The notes under the pieces: generated by a model
Told to the model about the DNA's origin: nothing
What the model saw: the letters and a program-made list of their open reading frames with translations, nothing else
The model's database searches: none
Origin: Conidiobolus incongruus B7586
Taxonomy: Eukaryota > Entomophthoromycota > Entomophthoromycetes > Entomophthorales > Conidiobolaceae
Direction: 5' to 3'
NCBI GenBank assembly: GCA_000697335.1
Contig: JNEM01006577.1
Span: 1-24,557, forward strand
DNA: 24,557 nucleotides
Position numbers and translations under genes: made by a program
Shown here: positions 20,628 through 24,557 of the stretch, in pieces
How positions within the stretch are numbered: position 1 is the stretch's first letter
Layout of the letters: each line of letters opens with the position of its first letter

Positions 20628-21119
20628 ATGACCGATAAATTTACAAAAAATGACTATGCAATGAATGCTAAGATATCCACAAACAGTATCACTACAACTA
20701 ATCAATCAATCTTTGATTACAAATTTGAACCTCAAGAAGATTTAGTATTTATCAATAACGAGATTGAAAAATATCAAATTGAATTTGAGAATAAATTTCA
20801 AGGTAGTTTGATTGTATTATAATATTCATTGATATTGCTTTAAAATATAATTTTCAAATAGAAATATTTGAATCTTTAAGCCAGGAATTAAATGAAATTT
20901 ACGAAAAGTTTAATTCCATAATTAATTCAATATTTGAACAGGCAAAATTAAATACTAGAAATAAGATCAATACAATTAATGAGTTGAAAATGAAAAGAGG
21001 TAAAGTAATCTTTTATTATTTTTATTCTAATAATTCATTATAAAATAGAAGAATTGACCAATTCTTTATTTAAAATGAAAGAGGCAGTAGATGCTTCATT
21101 TGATAAAATAGGAAAATAA
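20628..21119 (+). CDS. Orphan coiled-coil protein
   Basis: Three exons (20628-20802, 20862-20999, 21049-21119), with introns of 59 and 49 nt bounded by GTAGTT...AATAG and GTAAAG...AATAG, join in frame to 127 residues. After a Ser/Thr/Asn-rich start (about 1-30), the rest is almost all helix-forming, with L/I/F spacing of a coiled coil (from about EDLVFINNEIEKYQIEFENK to the end KEAVDASFDKIGK). There is no Trp, Pro is nearly absent, and there is no membrane segment. The size and pattern would suit a small subunit of a kinetochore, tether or similar complex, but I recognise no family. Consistent splicing and phase make it a likely real gene. It is convergent with the WBP11-like gene, with 114 nt between the stop codons. 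Confidence 0.65.
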
Positions 21120-21233
21120 TATTACATCAAACTTTTAATGTTGGATGCAAAGTATATTATTATTTAATGATTTTATGAAATTAGGAAATATTTATACAAC
21201 TTTAAAAATAAATGAAATTGCTTAGCTGTTCTA

Positions 21234-22813
21234 TTATAATAAACCTTCCATTTGCTTTAAGAACTCCTCGTAATCTTTCTGTGTTTTAGATTGTTTTGTA
21301 TTTTGAGTAGTGATAGTAGGATTAGAAGGAGCTGGAGTATTGGTATCATCATCTTCATCATCTTCATCATCGCTAAATGTAGGAGCTGCATTGATCGTAG
21401 GTTTGAAAACTTTCATTGGAGCAGATAATGATGCTGATGGTTTGGATAGCGAAACACTGGTTTGATTCACGGTTGATTTGGAGGTAATATTTTTTCTTTT
21501 CAAAGTAGTTGGGACCATTGTAATCAATTCTTTTCGCAAATCTCTCAATTCAGGCTCAGCAGATATTATAGCAGGACCCTTACTAGTACTAGATTCAGGG
21601 TTTGCCAGTGTCTCAAGGACTGATTTCGGTGCAGTGGTTGGTTTGGGTACATTAGGGTTCAGCTGAGGAGCTGATGAGTAATGGGAACTGGTTAAAGCAG
21701 ATGGCGGAGCTGGTCTATTAGGCCTTGGGTAATATGGAGGTCTTTGGTGCATAGGAGGTGGTGGAGGTGGGGGATAGTAATGAGGATATGGTGGCGGAGG
21801 ATGAGCTCCCTGATATGGAGGACGCATGGGAGGTGGTGGCACAAATGGAGGATTCAGCTTATGAGTTGGAGGTGGGTTGGCTTTGGATTTTTGTTGTATT
21901 TTTGGAGGAAGTGGAACTGGGTTTGGTATTATTTTGGCTGAAATAGGAGGAGGGCCAGAAGGAAGCGGAGGTAATGAAATTGTGTCAGATCTTGAAATAG
22001 TCGATTTTTTGGATGTAGGTAAGATGGATTCAACTTGAGTTGCAGGAACATCTTCAAGTTTTCCTTGTCCTTCAACTTCGATATCTAGATGTATCGATCC
22101 ATCTTCATCATCACTTTCGCTATCAGAATCTTCTTCACTTAATTCTTCTAGATAACTATCTCCAAGTGAATTTTGGCCGTAATCTTCATATTGAGTCTCT
22201 GATTCATCAATATCTCCAGAATTCCCAATATGGCTCATATTTGTAACAGATGGAACATGTTGTCTAAGAATAAATTGGTCAATATAAATATTAGCTAAAT
22301 CGATTAAAATATAGTACCCTGACTTTAATAGGCCTTTTTCCTAAGTCAAATAAATCTAATTAATAAACAGTAAAATCCAAAATCTAATATCCCATACCCT
22401 CTTTAATTCAATTGCTTTTTGTCTATTTTTAAGAACTTGTTCTAATTTGGCTTTGCCATTTTCATCTAATTGACCCTCTCTCTCTAAAGATAATTAGTAA
22501 TGATGTTAATAATGAAAAAAAATAGTATACCTAATTTACGATATTTCCCAACCAAAATATCGAATTTTTTTAAATCAGTATTTAATAATTGTTGATTTTT
22601 CTGTTGAATTTTAGCCTCTTTATTCTAAATTAAAAATTTTAAGTATTCTAAAAAAAGTATTTATTAATTAAAATTTACTTTTTTCAATTCTTTTTTCCTT
22701 TGGTTTTTCCCTAAAATATTATAAATTAATATAAAAGAAATAAAATTGGCATTTTGATTTTTACTAAATGTATCCATAGGATTCGCAGATAAATTATTAC
22801 GACCTTTAGCCAT
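21234..22813 (-). CDS. WBP11-type pre-mRNA splicing factor
   Basis: Six exons (22813-22765, 22710-22679, 22624-22531, 22483-22398, 22340-22318, 22263-21234), with five introns of 47-57 nt, encode 437 residues. The N-terminus MAKGRNNLSANPMDTFRK, then RKKELKKNKEAK, matches the Wbp11 domain (SxNPxDxxRKxxRKRELKKNK), followed by a charged helix. The middle is acidic (EELSEEDSDSESDDEDG), then strongly proline-rich (PPPP runs around residues 215-290), as in ligands of WW domains. The end has the paired WBP11 signatures ISAEPELRDLRKELITMVPT and YEEFLKQMEGLL. WBP11 (SIPP1/Npw38BP) is a nuclear component linked to spliceosome activation. The most intron-dense gene in the window thus itself encodes a splicing factor. 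The frame is clean; stop TAA. Confidence 0.9.
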
Positions 22814-23435
22814 GATTAAAGTCTATTAACACAGCTTATTAATATTCAATTTCTCTAAATAATGGATTGTAAGGTTAATTGCTGATTTTTTATAGTTTAC
22901 ATGAATTGAATGTAATTCTAGGGAATTCAGATTAATTTATATTGGGTTGATAAATAATACAATTATGGGATTTTTTTTGAAATTAGTTTTTTGAAACTAA
23001 CCTATTTAGTCAATTAAATATGATGTATTGGAAACATTTTCAATCATATATTATTTATCTTACAATTACTTTCCAAACTAAAGTTAACTTAGTCAAATCT
23101 ATATATATTCACAATATAAATATTTAATTTTATTAATATACAAAATAAAAGAATGATTAGATATTATTATATGAAATATCTCAGGTTAAAATCATTTAAT
23201 AGCTAAAATGACAATAACATTGAATATATTTTTAATTTAGTAATAGATGAATATTTAATTTTAAACCATATTTGACAGATTGTTGATTTAAAATATTTTC
23301 AAAAAATTTGTGAGTGTTTAAATTCTATTTAAATTAATGTAATTTAATGAATCCTCTATTGGATTTAATATTGGATGATATCAATAAAGTCATAAGTGAA
23401 GTTCAATTAAGATAAAAAAATAATAACTCAAATAC
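22814..23435. other. AT-rich intergenic region
   Basis: It holds the WBP11 promoter. A short open run on the plus strand at 23348-23416 reads MNPLLDLILDDINKVISEV and ends three codons later at TAA. At 22 codons and overlapping the 3' side of the minus-strand candidate, it is too short to call. Nothing else seen. Confidence 0.4.
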
Positions 23436-23791
23436 TTACTGATTGCATATATTATTGCTATCATCATCTTGATATAATAATTGATGACCTCTTGATAAGT
23501 TGAATTGATTCACTATTCCAATATTATTATCTGAATTAATAAAAGATAGATACTGATTCGAAGAATTTCCCATTAGGTCAATCAACTTAATATTAACTAT
23601 ATGATGTTATTAAATTTTAATACAAGTAGTAGATAAATTATATGCTACTTACCATTTGATGATAATCCCAATAATAAAAATTGTTTTGGAGGTAATAAAG
23701 TTTTTCTTGTATATAAAAAATAAATTGTCAACAATTTACCTTTTCTAAATAATAAGATTAAGTAATATTTTTAAATAGACTTAGATAACAT
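23436..23791 (-). CDS. Possible small spliced protein of unknown family
   Basis: Three exons (23791-23781, 23744-23653, 23596-23436) join in frame to 87 residues starting MLSKKGKLLTIYF and containing PPKQFLLLGLSSNVNIKLID. The second intron (56 nt, GTAAGT...ATATAG) is excellent and supports a real gene on this strand. The first (36 nt, donor GTCTAT) is poor, so the true start may differ. The TAA stop directly follows CAG and overlaps a further GTAAGT donor (AATCA|GTAAGT at 23438), so the protein may continue in another exon that I could not find. The middle could form a beta-rich domain; no motif is recognised. It could also be the tail of a larger decayed gene. Confidence 0.4.
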
Positions 23792-24102
23792 CTGAATCAC
23801 TATATATTAATGATGAGTTAATAAACAAGTTGTTATAATTTTGAAAGTTATTATAACAATTTTAATTATTGAGCTGTGACAATCAATTATTGATAAATAT
23901 TAGTTTGAGTAATACTCCTGAACAGTGTAAATTGTTAAATAATATCAATAATATTAAATTAAATATAATTTAAAATATCTATAAGTAATTAAGTGATTAA
24001 TTTATTTATTACTTTGTAATTTAAATAATGGGAATTTTTTGTGATTGAAAAAAAATAAACATTTTAATTTATAAAAAGTAAAAATAATTATATAATATAT
24101 AA
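23792..24102. other. AT-rich intergenic DNA
   Basis: No coding signal. It may contain the 3' flank or terminal inverted repeat of the transposon remnant to its right, but I could not identify a repeat pair. Confidence 0.4.
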
Positions 24103-24402
24103 TTAATAATTTCTTTTATTTCTAATAACTTTTTACTATACTTTTGGTAAAGATCTAACACCTAAAAGATAGTTTTTTTTATTAAAGACTAAAATTTAAT
24201 GTTTTATAAACCAATTAAATTTTTCTGTAGAAATTTTCTTTCTTACAAGCTGGTTTTTTAATTGCTTAAAGCAATTATAATTACATAAGTTATAATCTAA
24301 AGAGTATACTAGATAAGGTAGTTTTTTCCAGTTATTTTTAATTAGAAAGTTTTTTACAACTTTAGATTTATATATTTTATAATTATTATATAAAATAATA
24401 TG
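24103..24402 (-). mobile_element. Tc1/mariner transposase remnant (C-terminal part)
   Basis: On the minus strand one frame of 100 codons reads NNYKIYKSKVVKNFL, then KKLPYLVYSLDYNLC, then QLKNQLVRKK, then RSLPKV and KVIRNKR. These line up in order with the Tc1/mariner DDE/D landmarks QDNAxxHxSKxVxxFL, LPxPPYSPDLNPIE, WxxLKxxL and SLPxR...VIxxKG. The catalytic Asp of the DN motif and the final acidic residue of the PIE motif are replaced, and three internal stops occur (24196-24198, 24136-24138, 24133-24135), so it is dead. AT drift has changed most Pro codons, which suggests an old insertion. The N-terminal half would lie to the right, at or beyond the window edge, but 24403-24557 shows nothing recognisable. 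No terminal inverted repeats or TA target duplication were identified. Confidence 0.55.
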
Positions 24403-24557
24403 TTTTTTTAAATTATATTAAGAATACTAATTAAAAATAATTTTATTTAAAAAAAAATATAAAGTTTATTATTAATTGATTTTTTTTAAAAACTAAATAA
24501 AAATAACATATGCTATTATAATTTATTACAATAATTAAAATTTGCTTATTAATAAAA
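24403..24557. other. AT-rich window edge
   Basis: Very AT-rich sequence with poly-A/T runs. It may be further decayed transposon sequence, but no motif supports this. Confidence 0.3.

Noticed and set aside
21478-22246. Plus-strand Trp/Arg-rich ORFs opposite WBP11
   Set aside because: These are the complement of Pro-rich and acidic codons of the real gene.
1-24557. tRNA, rRNA, CRISPR array or retroelement
   Set aside because: No tRNA B-box type motif with paired arms, no spaced direct repeats, and no reverse transcriptase or gag-like motifs were seen on either strand.

Overview
The window looks like nuclear DNA from a very AT-rich, intron-rich fungus. A class IV-type chitin synthase, a fungal Yrb30-type Ran-binding protein and a Ca3427-like periplasmic-binding-fold protein all point to a fungus. 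Almost every gene has spliceosomal introns of about 47-61 nt (GTA...AG, often with a TACTAAT-like branch site). I cannot place it further; an early-diverging fungus or an AT-rich ascomycete would both fit. No virus, CRISPR array, tRNA or rRNA gene was seen.

Layout: 1-1879 is AT-rich DNA without a recognisable gene. 1880-6269 holds a disrupted Ca3427-like gene (+), an intact HAD phosphatase (+), a tiny TOM5-like gene (-), a badly disrupted YbeY gene (+) and a small possible coiled-coil gene (+). 6715-7375 is an ankyrin-repeat gene (+). 8921-11352 holds a divergent pair, IMP2 (-) and a YRB30-like gene (+), around a short promoter with four CCAAT boxes. 11732-15304 is the chitin synthase (-), a single long exon. 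16851-17550 is a four-helix membrane protein (+), followed convergently by mitochondrial phosphatidylserine decarboxylase PSD1 (-, to 19276). 20628-21119 is an orphan coiled-coil gene (+), convergent with a WBP11-type splicing factor (-, 21234-22813). 23436-23791 is a possible 87-residue gene (-). The right edge carries the decayed C-terminal part of a Tc1/mariner transposase (-).

Several products are mitochondrial by family: TOM5 (outer-membrane import), IMP2 (inner-membrane protease), PSD1 (phosphatidylethanolamine synthesis) and YbeY (organellar rRNA maturation). They are scattered and on both strands, so this is no operon.

The most unusual feature is the contrast between genes at the left end. 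Two homology-supported genes (Ca3427-like and YbeY) and one weaker candidate carry in-frame TAA or TAG codons, several where glutamine would fit, plus small frame shifts, while their neighbours are clean and use TAA (once TAG) as the true stop. Gene decay under C-to-T bias is the simplest explanation. Stop-codon recoding or assembly error cannot be excluded from sequence alone.
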